64,000 bases of DNA, from positions 1 through 64,000 of the forward strand of contig DATATV010000065.1 of assembly GCA_036268615.1 (NCBI GenBank), given 5' to 3'. Both the position numbers and the translations under genes were made by a program. The notes beneath the pieces are model-generated. The model was not told the DNA's origin. It made no database searches and saw only the letters and a list, made by a program, of their open reading frames with translations. The stretch is from DATATV01 sp036268615. Lineage in GTDB: Bacteria > Actinomycetota > Actinomycetes > Mycobacteriales > Pseudonocardiaceae. Of this stretch, positions 24,982 to 33,191 are shown piece after piece (position 1 is the stretch's first letter; each line of letters opens with the position of its first letter).

Positions 24982-26355
24982 TCACGCCCCCAACAGGCTC
25001 TGCCCGCACACCCGCAGCACGGTGCCGTTCACCCCGGTCGACGCCGGGTTCGCGAACCACGCGATGGTTTCGGCCACGTCGAGCGGCAGGCCGCCCTGGG
25101 CCATCCCGTTCATCCGCCGGCCGGCCTCGCGCACGAACAGCGGCACCGCGGCGGTCATCTTCGTCTCGATGAAACCGGGCGCCACCGCGTTGATCGTGCC
25201 GCCGCGCTCGGTCATCGTCGGCGCGAGCGCCTGCACCATGCCGATCACGCCCGCCTTGGACGCCGCGTAGTTGGTCTGCCCGACGTTGCCGGAGATCCCG
25301 GCGATCGAGGACACTCCGATCAGCCGTCCGCCGGCGCGCAACACGTTGCCGCCCAACAGGACCTCGTTGATCCGCAGCTGGCTGGCGAGGTTCACCGCGA
25401 GCACCGCGTCCCACTTCGCCGCGTCCATGTTGGCCAGCGTCTTGTCCCGGGTGATGCCCGCGTTGTGCACCACGATGTCCAGGCCGTCGTGCCGGGTGCG
25501 GGCGTGTTCGGCGATCCGGTCGCCCGCGTGGTCACCGGTGATGTCCAGTTGCAGGGCGGCGCCGCCGATCCGGTTGGCCAGCGCGGAGAGGTCCGCGCCC
25601 TGTGCGGGCACGTCCACGCAGATAACGTGCGCGCCGTCCCGGGCGAGCACGGTGGCGATGGCCGCGCCGATGCCCCGCGCCGCACCGGTGACCAGCGCGA
25701 CCTGACCGGCCAGCGGTGTCGCCCAGCTCTCCGGCGCCGGGGCCGGCTGCGCCGTCTCGGACACGGTGACCACCTGCCCGGACACGTACGCCGACTTCGC
25801 GGACAGCAGAAAGCGCAGCGTCGATTCGAGGTTCGGCTCGGCGCCGGGCGCGACGTAGCCGAGTTGCACGGTGGCGCCCCGCTTGAGTTCCTTGCCGACC
25901 GATCGGGTGAATCCCTCCAGCGCCCGCTGCGCGACCCGCTCGTCGACCGAGCCGGTGCGGTCGGGGGGTGTGCCCAGCACGAGCACCCGGGCGGAGTTGG
26001 TCAGGCTGCGGATCACCGGCTGGAAGAAGTCGTGCAGTTCACGCAGTCGCGCGGGTTCGGTGATGCCGGTGGCATCGAAGATCAGCGCGCCGTACCGGGG
26101 TGGCCGGGTCGGCGCTTCGTCGGTGCCTGCGGGCAGGTCGGTGGCGGTGCGCACGTCGGCGTCGGCCTTGCGCAGGATGCCGGCGACGGTCTCGGCGAGC
26201 CGCCCGGCTGGCGCGGCGCCGACCAGTGCGGGACCGTTGAGCAGCGGTTGGCCCGGTTCGTAGCGGCGCAGTGGCACCGGGTTGGGCAGGCCGAGCCTGC
26301 GGATCACCTGCCGGCCGACGGGTGAGCCGGCGAACTGCTGGTACCGGTCGGTCAT
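24982..26355 (-). CDS. fabG4: FabG4-type 3-oxoacyl-CoA/ACP reductase (long SDR)
   Basis: 457 residues, the double-Rossmann length of mycobacterial FabG4 (HMwFabG). The N-terminal ~210 residues are a degenerate flavodoxin/Rossmann domain lacking a dinucleotide motif. The C-terminal domain has TGAARGIGAAIA, HNAGITRDKT, catalytic Ser in GVSSIAGISG and YAASK. It reduces 3-ketoacyl-CoA with NAD(P)H, or works in reverse. The ATG at 26355 is 14 nt from operator pair B, which it shares with the divergent fadA2. First gene of the fabG4-maoC operon. Confidence 0.95.
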   Translation of the reverse strand: MTDRYQQFAGSPVGRQVIRRLGLPNPVPLRRYEPGQPLLNGPALVGAAPAGRLAETVAGILRKADADVRTATDLPAGTDEAPTRPPRYGALIFDATGITEPARLRELHDFFQPVIRSLTNSARVLVLGTPPDRTGSVDERVAQRALEGFTRSVGKELKRGATVQLGYVAPGAEPNLESTLRFLLSAKSAYVSGQVVTVSETAQPAPAPESWATPLAGQVALVTGAARGIGAAIATVLARDGAHVICVDVPAQGADLSALANRIGGAALQLDITGDHAGDRIAEHARTRHDGLDIVVHNAGITRDKTLANMDAAKWDAVLAVNLASQLRINEVLLGGNVLRAGGRLIGVSSIAGISGNVGQTNYAASKAGVIGMVQALAPTMTERGGTINAVAPGFIETKMTAAVPLFVREAGRRMNGMAQGGLPLDVAETIAWFANPASTGVNGTVLRVCGQSLLGA

Positions 26356-26369
26356 CGCGCCACACCTTC

Positions 26370-26399
26370 CTACTCGCCAGTAAGACTACTCGTCGGTAG
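26370..26399. promoter_or_regulatory. Paired palindromic operator, fatty-acid regulon site B
   Basis: CTACTCGCCAGTAA (26370-26383) and CTACTCGTCGGTAG (26386-26399), centres 16 bp apart, as at site A. It lies between fabG4 (start 26355, minus) and fadA2 (start 26502, plus). Confidence 0.75.
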
Positions 26400-26501
26400 G
26401 TTAATATGGCGAACGTTACCAGCGTCGGCAACCGGCCGGTCCGCGACGGCAGCGGTCCGGAGCGCCGGCCGGACGCCGATCGGCACAGGGAGGCACCGGT
26501 T

Positions 26502-27845
26502 ATGGTCACGCGCCCGAACACCACGCACGCCGACGAATCCGCGGCCGGCGACGTTCCCGGCTTCGGTGGGCTGGCCGGCGTGCGCCGGGTCGCCGTGCTC
26601 GGCGGCAACCGCATCCCGTTCGCCCGCGCCAACGGCCCCTACGCCGTCGCGTCCAACCAGGACATGTTCACCGCCGCACTGGACGGACTGGTCAGCCGGT
26701 TCGGCCTGCGGGGCGTGCGGCTCGGCGAGGTGGTCGGCGGCGCGGTGCTCAAGCACAGCCGGGACTTCAACCTGGTCCGCGAGTGCGTGCTGGGCAGCTC
26801 ACTGGCCCACGACACCCCCGCCTACGACCTCCAGCAGGCCTGCGGCACCGGCCTGCAGGCGGTCATCGCGGTCGCCAACAAGATCGCGCTCGGCCAGATC
26901 GACGCGGGCATCGCCGGTGGCGTGGACACCACGAGCGATGCGCCGCTGGGCGTCAACGACGACCTCCGGCGCATCCTGGTGGCGTTCAACGCGGCCCGCA
27001 CGACCAAGGCGCGGCTGGCGCTGCTGGCCCGGCTGCGGCCCGGCCAGATCGTGCCGGACGTGCCGCGCAATGCCGAGCCACGCACCGGCCTTTCGATGGG
27101 TGAGCACGCCGCGATCACCGCCCGGCAGTGGGGAATCAGCCGCGCCGAACAGGACGAACTCGCCGCGGCGAGCCACCAGAACCTGGCCGCAGCCTACGAC
27201 CGGGGCTTCTTCGACGACCTGGTCACGCCGTTCCAGGGCCTGACCCGGGACCAGATCCTCCGCCCCGACTCCACCGCCGACAAGCTGGCCAAGCTCAAGC
27301 CCGCGTTCGGCGGCCCGGAGGGCACGATGACGGCCGGCAACTCGACGCCGCTGTCCGACGGTGCGTCGACGGTGCTGCTGGCCAGCGAGGAGTGGGCGGC
27401 GCAGCGGCGGCTGCCGGTGCTGGCCTACCTGACTTTCGTGCAGACCGCCGCGGTCGACTACGTGCACGGCGAGGACGGCCTGCTCACCGCGCCCGTGCAC
27501 GCGGTGCCCACGATGCTCGCCCGCGCCGGCCTTTCCTTGGCGGACTTCGACTTCTACGAGATCCACGAGGCGTTCGCGTCCCAGGTGCTGGCGACGCTGC
27601 GCGCGTGGGAGGACCCGGCGTTCGGCAAGGAGAAGCTCGGCCTGGACGGCGCGCTGGGCACGGTCGACCGGAGGAAACTGAACGTGAACGGCTCCTCGCT
27701 GGCGGCCGGGCATCCGTTCGCGGCGACCGGCGGGCGCATCGTGGCCACCCTGGCCGCGTTGCTGGCCGAGCGCGGTTCGGGCCGGGGCCTGATCTCCATC
27801 TGCGCGGCCGGCGGCCAGGGCGTCACCGCGATCATGCAACGCTGA
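26502..27845 (+). CDS. fadA2: Acetyl-CoA C-acyltransferase (thiolase), FadA2-type
   Basis: 447 residues. Thiolase active site: nucleophilic Cys in DLQQACGTGLQAV near residue 109, His in NGSSLAAGHPFAATGGR, and the second Cys in SICAAGGQG. A conserved NSTPLSDGAS region is also present. It cleaves 3-ketoacyl-CoA with CoA, the last step of beta-oxidation. Start ATG 26502 has AGGGAGG about 9 nt upstream; the frame opens at 26406, without such a site. It is divergent from fabG4, with the shared operator pair B. A 12-bp palindrome CTGACCGGTCAG (27842-27853) spans its stop and the convergent GNAT stop. Confidence 0.93.
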   Translation: MVTRPNTTHADESAAGDVPGFGGLAGVRRVAVLGGNRIPFARANGPYAVASNQDMFTAALDGLVSRFGLRGVRLGEVVGGAVLKHSRDFNLVRECVLGSSLAHDTPAYDLQQACGTGLQAVIAVANKIALGQIDAGIAGGVDTTSDAPLGVNDDLRRILVAFNAARTTKARLALLARLRPGQIVPDVPRNAEPRTGLSMGEHAAITARQWGISRAEQDELAAASHQNLAAAYDRGFFDDLVTPFQGLTRDQILRPDSTADKLAKLKPAFGGPEGTMTAGNSTPLSDGASTVLLASEEWAAQRRLPVLAYLTFVQTAAVDYVHGEDGLLTAPVHAVPTMLARAGLSLADFDFYEIHEAFASQVLATLRAWEDPAFGKEKLGLDGALGTVDRRKLNVNGSSLAAGHPFAATGGRIVATLAALLAERGSGRGLISICAAGGQGVTAIMQR

Positions 27846-27849
27846 CCGG

Positions 27850-28602
27850 TCAGTCCGCCGTGCGGTAGTGGTATTCGCACAGTTCGCTGAAGCCGGCCCG
27901 TTGGTAGAGCCGCATCGCCGCGACGTTGTCGCGCTCCACCTGGAGATACAGTCGGTCGGCGCCGTGTGCGCCGGCCCAGTTGGCGAGCGTGGCGAGCACG
28001 GTGCGGGCAGCGCCCCGGCCGCGGGCGCGGGGCAACGTGGCCATGCCGAACACACCCGCCCAGCCGGTGTCGGCGACCGCGCGCCCCACCGCGACCACGT
28101 CCGATCCCTCGTGCAGACACACGTAGGCCGACGGCAGGTCCACCCGGCCGAGCAGGTCCCACTCGGCGGCGGAGTCGTCGTGCCCGCGCGCGGCCGACCA
28201 GGTGTCGAACCACCCGCGGGTCGGGTGGTCCGTCAGCTGTGCCGCTACCGGCGTCGCGGCGATTCCGGCCACCTGCAAGGAGATCGGCCCCGACCGCCGG
28301 TAGCCGCGCCGCGCGAGCAGCGGGTCGAGCGCCGCCGGGGACGCTCCTGGAGTGAGCTGAAAGCGTGCGGTCGCACCGTGGGCGGCGTAGAACTGCTCCG
28401 CCTCGGCAACGCGGCGGAGCAGGTCGTCGGGCCCGGTCGCACCGTGTGGCAGAGCCGTGCCGATCCACCAGGAACAGCCCGGCGCGTGCCGCAGCGTCCA
28501 CCCGTCGCTGTCTTTGACGTGCTCGGCCGGCAACGCCCGGGCGGCCCGTTCCTGAAGCCCACGAACAAGTTCCGAGCTGTGCAGGGTCGGCGATTGCTCC
28601 AC
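27850..28602 (-). CDS. GNAT-family N-acetyltransferase
   Basis: 250 residues. The C-terminal half is a GNAT domain: VFGMATLPRARGRGAARTVLATLANWA supplies the acetyl-CoA pyrophosphate loop (RGRGAA), and LYLQVERDNVAAMRLYQRAGF is the beta5-alpha4 element. The N-terminal half is a degenerate second GNAT-like fold, as in tandem-GNAT proteins. The substrate is unknown. GTG start 28602. It follows the SIMPL gene by 10 nt on the same strand, so they may be co-transcribed. Confidence 0.9.
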   Translation of the reverse strand: MEQSPTLHSSELVRGLQERAARALPAEHVKDSDGWTLRHAPGCSWWIGTALPHGATGPDDLLRRVAEAEQFYAAHGATARFQLTPGASPAALDPLLARRGYRRSGPISLQVAGIAATPVAAQLTDHPTRGWFDTWSAARGHDDSAAEWDLLGRVDLPSAYVCLHEGSDVVAVGRAVADTGWAGVFGMATLPRARGRGAARTVLATLANWAGAHGADRLYLQVERDNVAAMRLYQRAGFSELCEYHYRTAD

Positions 28603-28612
28603 TGTGGACGAT

Positions 28613-29266
28613 CTACTCGGTGGCCTGCCGGGTAGCGGTAGACCAGGAGCCCTGGTCGGCGAACTCCCAGGTGGCCGTGCAGCGCGCCGCCACGGTGATC
28701 GACTGCGGTTCGAGGTTGAGTTCGGCCACCGAGGGCCCCGCCGGGGCCGAACTCCGCAACGCCATGTGGCGCACCGAGGCCGCCCCGGCCGGCCCGCTCT
28801 CGTCGGTGATCCGCACCAGCGGGCCCAGTTGCCCGCCGAGCGCGTCGGTGTAGCCGCGAGCGGTGGCCATCGCCTCGTGCACCGCGAGCCGCTGCGCCTC
28901 CCGGCGGGCCTCCGCGTCCTGGGCGAGTTCCCAGTTCGGGCCGTCCAGCGTCGTGGGTTCGGTGCCGATCAGTTCGCCGATGAGGTCGTCCAGGCCGCCC
29001 AGTTCGGTGATCCGCAGCAGGTAGAACTGGTCGGCGGCGGCGCCGTTGCGCCGTTTCCCGTCCCACGTGTCGTGCACGGACAGCCGTCGGGTGCGGATCT
29101 CCACGCCGGGCCGCTCCAGCACCCGCTCCACCTTCGCGATCCGCGCGGACAAGGTGGCCACCGCGCCGGACCGGTCCTTCGCGGTGGCGGTGTAGCGCAG
29201 TTGCAGCTGTGCGCGATCGGCGATTCGCTCGACCTCACCGGTCCCCGACGTCACGACTTCGGCCAT
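28613..29266 (-). CDS. SIMPL-domain (DUF541) protein
   Basis: 217 residues from ATG 29266 (an in-frame start at 29302 is possible). The pattern VTSGTGEVERIADRAQLQLRYTATAKDRSGAV and the closing PQSITVAARCTATWEF match SIMPL/DUF541 proteins, which form large oligomers. Most family members are periplasmic or exported; this one shows no signal peptide, so it may be cytosolic. Function unknown. Upstream on the other strand is the AAA ATPase gene, 161 nt away. Confidence 0.85.
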   Translation of the reverse strand: MAEVVTSGTGEVERIADRAQLQLRYTATAKDRSGAVATLSARIAKVERVLERPGVEIRTRRLSVHDTWDGKRRNGAAADQFYLLRITELGGLDDLIGELIGTEPTTLDGPNWELAQDAEARREAQRLAVHEAMATARGYTDALGGQLGPLVRITDESGPAGAASVRHMALRSSAPAGPSVAELNLEPQSITVAARCTATWEFADQGSWSTATRQATE

Positions 29267-29321
29267 ACCGCCCAGCCAACCGGTAACCGGACGGCCTGGC
29301 AACGATCGCCCTCCATAGGGT

Positions 29322-29343
29322 TATCTACCCTGAGTACTAGATA
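29322..29343. promoter_or_regulatory. Inverted repeat TATCTA-N10-TAGATA in the SIMPL/ATPase divergent region
   Basis: Arms 29322-29327 and 29338-29343, followed by an overlapping AGATAGAAAGATAGAG direct repeat. It is A+T-rich relative to its surroundings and sits 85-106 nt before the ATPase start. Candidate promoter or operator. Confidence 0.4.
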
Positions 29344-29427
29344 GAAAGATAGAGCGGCATCAATCCAGCTGCGGTAGCGAATTCTGGCCGACTATCGGAC
29401 GGGCCCTAGAAATGCCGATACGGTCTG

Positions 29428-30624
29428 ATGATGGACCCGGTGCGCAATCCGTTCGCCCCTGGGGCGGGCCAGCGACCCCCCGAACTGGCCGGTCGGGAGC
29501 GTGAGGTCGGGGCGTTCGACGTGGTGCTGGAACGGGTGGCCCGCGGCCGGCCGGAACGCAGCCTCGTGCTCACCGGGCTGCGGGGCGTCGGCAAGACCGT
29601 GCTGCTGGGCGAACTGCGCTCGATGGCGGTGCGCGCCGGGTGGGGTGCGGGCAAGATCGAGGCCCGGCCGGACGCCGACCTGCGCCGTCCGCTGGCCGCC
29701 GCGCTGCACCGGGCCGTGCGCGACCTGGCCGTGCGGCACCGCGCGCCCGACCGGGTCGAGGCGGTGCTGGGTGTCCTCAAGGCGTTCGCGCTGCGGGCCA
29801 ATCCGGACAACGCGAAGCTGCGCGAACGGTGGCAGCCGGGCATCGACGTGCCGGCGGCGGTCGGCCGGGCGGACTCCGGCGACATCGAGATCGACCTGGT
29901 CGAGCTGTTCACCGACGTGGCCGAACTGGCCGCCGACGTCGGCACCGGGGTGGCTCTGCTGATCGACGAGATGCAGGACCTGCGGCCCGACGACCTGTCC
30001 GCGCTGTGCGCCGCCTGCCACGAGCTGTCCCAGTCGGGTGCGCCGCTGGTCGTGGTCGGTGCCGGGCTGCCGCACCTGCCGACCGTGTTGTCGGCGAGCA
30101 AGTCCTACTCGGAGCGGCTGTTTCGGTACGCGCTGATCGACCGGTTGGACCGGGCGGACGCCGATCGCGCCGTGCTCGCCCCGGTGACCAGGGAGGACGC
30201 CGAGATCACCCCGGACGCGCTGGGTTCACTGTTCGAGGTGTCCGGCGGCTACCCGTATTTCATCCAGGCCTACGGCAAGGCGGCCTGGGACGCGGCGCCG
30301 GCCGACCCGATCACCGCCGAGGACGTGGCGGTGGCCGCGCCGGAGGCGGAGGCGGAGTTGGCGGTCGGCTTCTTCGGTTCGCGCTACGAGCGGGCTACAC
30401 CGGCGGAGCGGGAGTATCTGCGGGCGATGGCCGAGCTGACCGAGGGGCGCGACGAGGGCGCGGGCAGTTCGGATGTCGCGGTGTTCCTGGGACGCAAGCC
30501 GTCCTCGCTGTCGCCGGCTCGGGACAGTCTCATCAAGAAAGGCCTGGTCTACAGCGCGGAGCGGGGCCGGATCGCCTTCACCGTGCCGCACTTCGGCCGG
30601 TTCCTGCTCACCCGCGAGGAGTGA
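29428..30624 (+). CDS. AAA/STAND-like P-loop ATPase with C-terminal winged helix
   Basis: 398 residues. An ELAGREREV box comes before the P-loop LTGLRGVGKTVLLGEL (residues 48-63). Walker B is ALLIDEMQDL near residue 176, and a sensor region reads VVVGAGLPHLP. The C-terminal ~90 residues resemble a winged helix (FLGRKPSSLSPARDSLIKKGLVYS, then GRIAFTVPHFGRFL). The architecture resembles Orc1/Cdc6-like and AAA_16 ATPases, but the function is unknown. The ATG at 29428 has a weak ribosome site. Stands alone, with its own unusual promoter region. DNA binding is inferred. Confidence 0.85.
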   Translation: MMDPVRNPFAPGAGQRPPELAGREREVGAFDVVLERVARGRPERSLVLTGLRGVGKTVLLGELRSMAVRAGWGAGKIEARPDADLRRPLAAALHRAVRDLAVRHRAPDRVEAVLGVLKAFALRANPDNAKLRERWQPGIDVPAAVGRADSGDIEIDLVELFTDVAELAADVGTGVALLIDEMQDLRPDDLSALCAACHELSQSGAPLVVVGAGLPHLPTVLSASKSYSERLFRYALIDRLDRADADRAVLAPVTREDAEITPDALGSLFEVSGGYPYFIQAYGKAAWDAAPADPITAEDVAVAAPEAEAELAVGFFGSRYERATPAEREYLRAMAELTEGRDEGAGSSDVAVFLGRKPSSLSPARDSLIKKGLVYSAERGRIAFTVPHFGRFLLTREE

Positions 30625-30710
30625 CCGTACCGAAGTATCGGCCTGTCTAGTAGATCTGCGATAGAGAGCCGCTGTCGTCACGACGAGGCGTTTCCTGAAG
30701 CCATGTCACT

Positions 30711-30726
30711 TGTGACCCGCGTCACA
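30711..30726. promoter_or_regulatory. CRP/GlxR-type binding site
   Basis: TGTGACCCGCGTCACA matches the TGTGA-N6-TCACA consensus of CRP-family regulators exactly. An overlapping palindrome GTCACTTGTGAC occupies 30705-30716. It lies 180-195 nt upstream of the thioredoxin-NHL start and 87 nt after the ATPase stop. Confidence 0.6.
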
Positions 30727-30775
30727 GTAAGTGCAGGTGGTAACGGTTCGGGTTCGGCACACGATGTCGTAAGTG

Positions 30776-30820
30776 GCTCTACGGTGCTGCCGGACCCCCG
30801 ACCTGGCAGCACCGTAGAGC
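30776..30820 (+). terminator. Perfect 16-bp hairpin between the ATPase and thioredoxin-NHL genes
   Basis: GCTCTACGGTGCTGCC (30776-30791), a 13-nt loop, then GGCAGCACCGTAGAGC (30805-30820) and ATCCAATTTT. It could end the ATPase transcript (152 nt after its stop), or act in the leader of the next gene, since the CRP site lies upstream of it. Confidence 0.55.
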
Positions 30821-30905
30821 ATCCAATTTTCTGGGGTAGCACGACTTTCGTCCCACCAAGTGCGACAGGGAACAACCCCCGCGCCGCCCGGTGTTGGATG
30901 CGGTC

Positions 30906-32750
30906 GTGACCACTGCGACACGTCGAGCCCGGGTCAGGGCGCCGGAACTGCGCGGCCGGGACTGGTTGAACACCGGCGGCCGTGACCTGCACCTCGCCGA
31001 CTTCCGCGGCAAAGTCCTGCTGCTGGACTTCTGGACGTTCTGCTGCATCAACTGCCTGCACGTACTGGACGAACTGCGTCCGCTGGAGCAGGAGTTCGGC
31101 GACGTGCTGGTCACCGTCGGTGTGCACTCCCCCAAGTTCGCGCACGAGGCCGACCCGGACGCGCTGGCCGCCGCGGTGGACCGCTACGCGGTGCACCACC
31201 CGGTGCTCGACGACCCGGAACTGACCACCTGGCAGAACTACGCGATCCACGCCTGGCCGACCCTCGTCGTGGTCGATCCCGAGGGCTACGTCGTGCACGT
31301 CGCCGCGGGCGAGGGCCACGTGGAGGCGCTGCGCCGGGTGGTCGGCGAGATCGTCGCCGAGCACGAACGGCGCGGCACTCTGCACCGCGGCGAGGGCCCC
31401 TACGTCCCGCCCGCGCCCGCCGACACCCCGTTGCGCTTCCCCGGCAAGGTCACCGTGACCCCGCGGGGCACCCTGCTCGTTGCCGACACCGCCGGGCACG
31501 ACCTGGTCGAACTCGGCGCCGACGCGGAGACAGCGCTGCGCCGGATCGGCACCGGCCGACGCGGCCGCACCGACGGCGACCCGGCCACCGCCAGCTTCGC
31601 CGAACCCGGCGGCCTGGCCCTGCTCCCGCCGGACGTGGCCGCCGCGGTCGGCTACGACGTGGTCGTCGCCGACACCGTCAACCACCTGCTGCGCGGCGTC
31701 CGGCTGGCCGACGGCCAGGTCCGCACGGTCGCCGGCACCGGTGAGCAGTGGCGGGCCGGCGACACCGACGGCCCTGCCCTGGACATCGACCTGACCAGCC
31801 CGTGGGACGTGGCCTGGTGGGCGCCGGCCGGCGGGGTGGTCGTCGCGCTGGCCGGCAACCACACGCTGGGCCTGTTCGACCCGGTCGCCGGCACGGTCAG
31901 CCGGTTCGCCGGCACCACCGTCGAGGGCCTGCAGGACGGACCGGTGGCCGACGCGTTCTTCGCGCAGACCTCCGGCCTGGCCGCCGACACCGACCGGTTG
32001 TGGCTGGTCGACGCGGAGACCTCGGCACTGCGCTGGATCGAGGGCGACGCGGCCGACGGCTTCACCGTGCACACCGCCGCCGGGACCGGACTGTTCGACT
32101 TCGGCCACCGGGACGGCCCGGCCGGGCAGGCGCTGTTCCAACACCCGCTGGGGGTCGCGGTGCTGCCCGACGGCAGCGTCGCGGTCGCCGACACCTATAA
32201 CGGCGCCCTCCGCCGCTACGACCCCACCAGCGGCCAGGTGTCCACCCTGGCCGCCGACATCGCCGAACCCGTCGACCTGGCCGTGCTGGACGGCGAGCTC
32301 GTCGTGGTCGCCTCGGCCGCGCACCGGCTGGAGCGGCCGGTCCCGCCGGGCGTGACGGAGAGCCTGATCGCCGGCCCGGCCCACCAGGTCCGCCGCCCGC
32401 CGACCGAACTGGCACCCGGCCCGGTCCCGCTGACCGTGGTGTTCCAGCCCCCGCCCGGCGCCAAACTCGACGACCGCTACGGCCCGTCCACCCGGCTGGA
32501 GGTCACCGCGTCCCCGCCGGAGCTGCTGCTCGCCGGCGCCGGGGTGGGCACCGACCTCGACCGGGAGCTGGTGTTCGCGCCGGACGTGGCCGGTGGGGTG
32601 CTGCACGTGGTCGCCCAGGCGGCCAGCTGCGACGTGGACGTGGAGCACCCGGTCTGCCGGCTGACCCGGCAGGACTGGGGTGTGCCGGTCCGGCTCGGCG
32701 CCGGTGGCGCGACCCGGCTGCCGTTGATGCTGGGCGGACTGGACGAGTGA
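30906..32750 (+). CDS. Thioredoxin-like protein with NHL beta-propeller (NHLRC2-like)
   Basis: About 614 residues. The N-terminal ~150 are a thioredoxin/TlpA fold with the redox motif WTFCCINC (CxxC preceded by an extra Cys). Next is a beta-propeller with NHL-type repeats (VADTAGHDLVELG, VADTVNHLLRGVR, VADTYNGALRRYD), then a beta-rich tail. NHLRC2-like proteins occur from bacteria to animals and their bacterial role is poorly defined. No signal peptide is seen, so it is probably cytosolic. Start: GTG 30906 or GTG 30891; neither has a ribosome site. Confidence 0.9.
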   Translation: MTTATRRARVRAPELRGRDWLNTGGRDLHLADFRGKVLLLDFWTFCCINCLHVLDELRPLEQEFGDVLVTVGVHSPKFAHEADPDALAAAVDRYAVHHPVLDDPELTTWQNYAIHAWPTLVVVDPEGYVVHVAAGEGHVEALRRVVGEIVAEHERRGTLHRGEGPYVPPAPADTPLRFPGKVTVTPRGTLLVADTAGHDLVELGADAETALRRIGTGRRGRTDGDPATASFAEPGGLALLPPDVAAAVGYDVVVADTVNHLLRGVRLADGQVRTVAGTGEQWRAGDTDGPALDIDLTSPWDVAWWAPAGGVVVALAGNHTLGLFDPVAGTVSRFAGTTVEGLQDGPVADAFFAQTSGLAADTDRLWLVDAETSALRWIEGDAADGFTVHTAAGTGLFDFGHRDGPAGQALFQHPLGVAVLPDGSVAVADTYNGALRRYDPTSGQVSTLAADIAEPVDLAVLDGELVVVASAAHRLERPVPPGVTESLIAGPAHQVRRPPTELAPGPVPLTVVFQPPPGAKLDDRYGPSTRLEVTASPPELLLAGAGVGTDLDRELVFAPDVAGGVLHVVAQAASCDVDVEHPVCRLTRQDWGVPVRLGAGGATRLPLMLGGLDE

Positions 32751-32794
32751 CCCGCGGGTGGCGGAGGCCCGGCGGCGTCGACGGCGTCGACAAG

Positions 32795-32800
32795 TACGAT
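32795..32800 (+). promoter_or_regulatory. Putative -10 box (TACGAT) of the GroES-like gene
   Basis: TACGAT ends 7 nt before the GTG start, with no Shine-Dalgarno between, as in leaderless genes. Confidence 0.4.
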
Positions 32801-32807
32801 CGCGGCC

Positions 32808-33128
32808 GTGCCCGCTCCCAAGCTCGAAATCCAGCTGCTGCACGACCGTGTGCTGGTGAAGATCTCACCGGAGGACGGCGAGCGGCGCAGCAGCGGTGGG
32901 ATCGTCATCCCGGCGACCGCGCAGGTGGCCAAGCGACTGTCCTGGGGTGACGTGCTCGGCGTCGGCAACAACGTGCGCACCGTGAAGGTCGGCGACCGGG
33001 TGCTGTTCAACCCCGACGACCAGCTCGAAGTGGAGATCCAGGGCGAGGCGTACCTGGTGATGCGCGAGCGGGACGTGCACGCGCTGGCCACCGAGCGCAC
33101 CGAGCACGGCACCGGCCTCTACCTCTAG
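32808..33128 (+). CDS. GroES-like co-chaperonin paralogue
   Basis: 106 residues with the Cpn10 fold: IQLLHDRVLVKISPEDGERRSSGGIVIP contains the mobile loop, and VKVGDRVLFNPDDQLEVEIQGEAYLVMRERDVHAL follows. True GroES ends shortly after this point; here an extra TERTEHGTGLYL tail is present. No groEL lies nearby, so this is an orphan paralogue, not the main groS. The roof and mobile-loop residues differ from the IVL tripeptide consensus (GIVIP retained), so GroEL binding is possible but unproven. Convergent with fadE5 across a strong terminator. Confidence 0.85.
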   Translation: MPAPKLEIQLLHDRVLVKISPEDGERRSSGGIVIPATAQVAKRLSWGDVLGVGNNVRTVKVGDRVLFNPDDQLEVEIQGEAYLVMRERDVHALATERTEHGTGLYL

Positions 33129-33143
33129 CCCGGATCTCAGCCA

Positions 33144-33176
33144 ACAGGGCGGGCCCGGCGACCGGGCCCGCCCTGT
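33144..33176. terminator. Bidirectional hairpin terminator between groES-like and fadE5
   Basis: Perfect 15-bp stem ACAGGGCGGGCCCGG / CCGGGCCCGCCCTGT with a 3-nt loop. It starts 16 nt after one stop and lies 16 nt beyond the other. Confidence 0.85.
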
Positions 33177-33191
33177 GTTGTCCGACCGGGA

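Noticed and set aside
27842..27853. 12-bp palindrome CTGACCGGTCAG as an operator
   Set aside because: It spans the two convergent stop codons; the symmetry follows from two TGA stops facing each other and is too short for a terminator.
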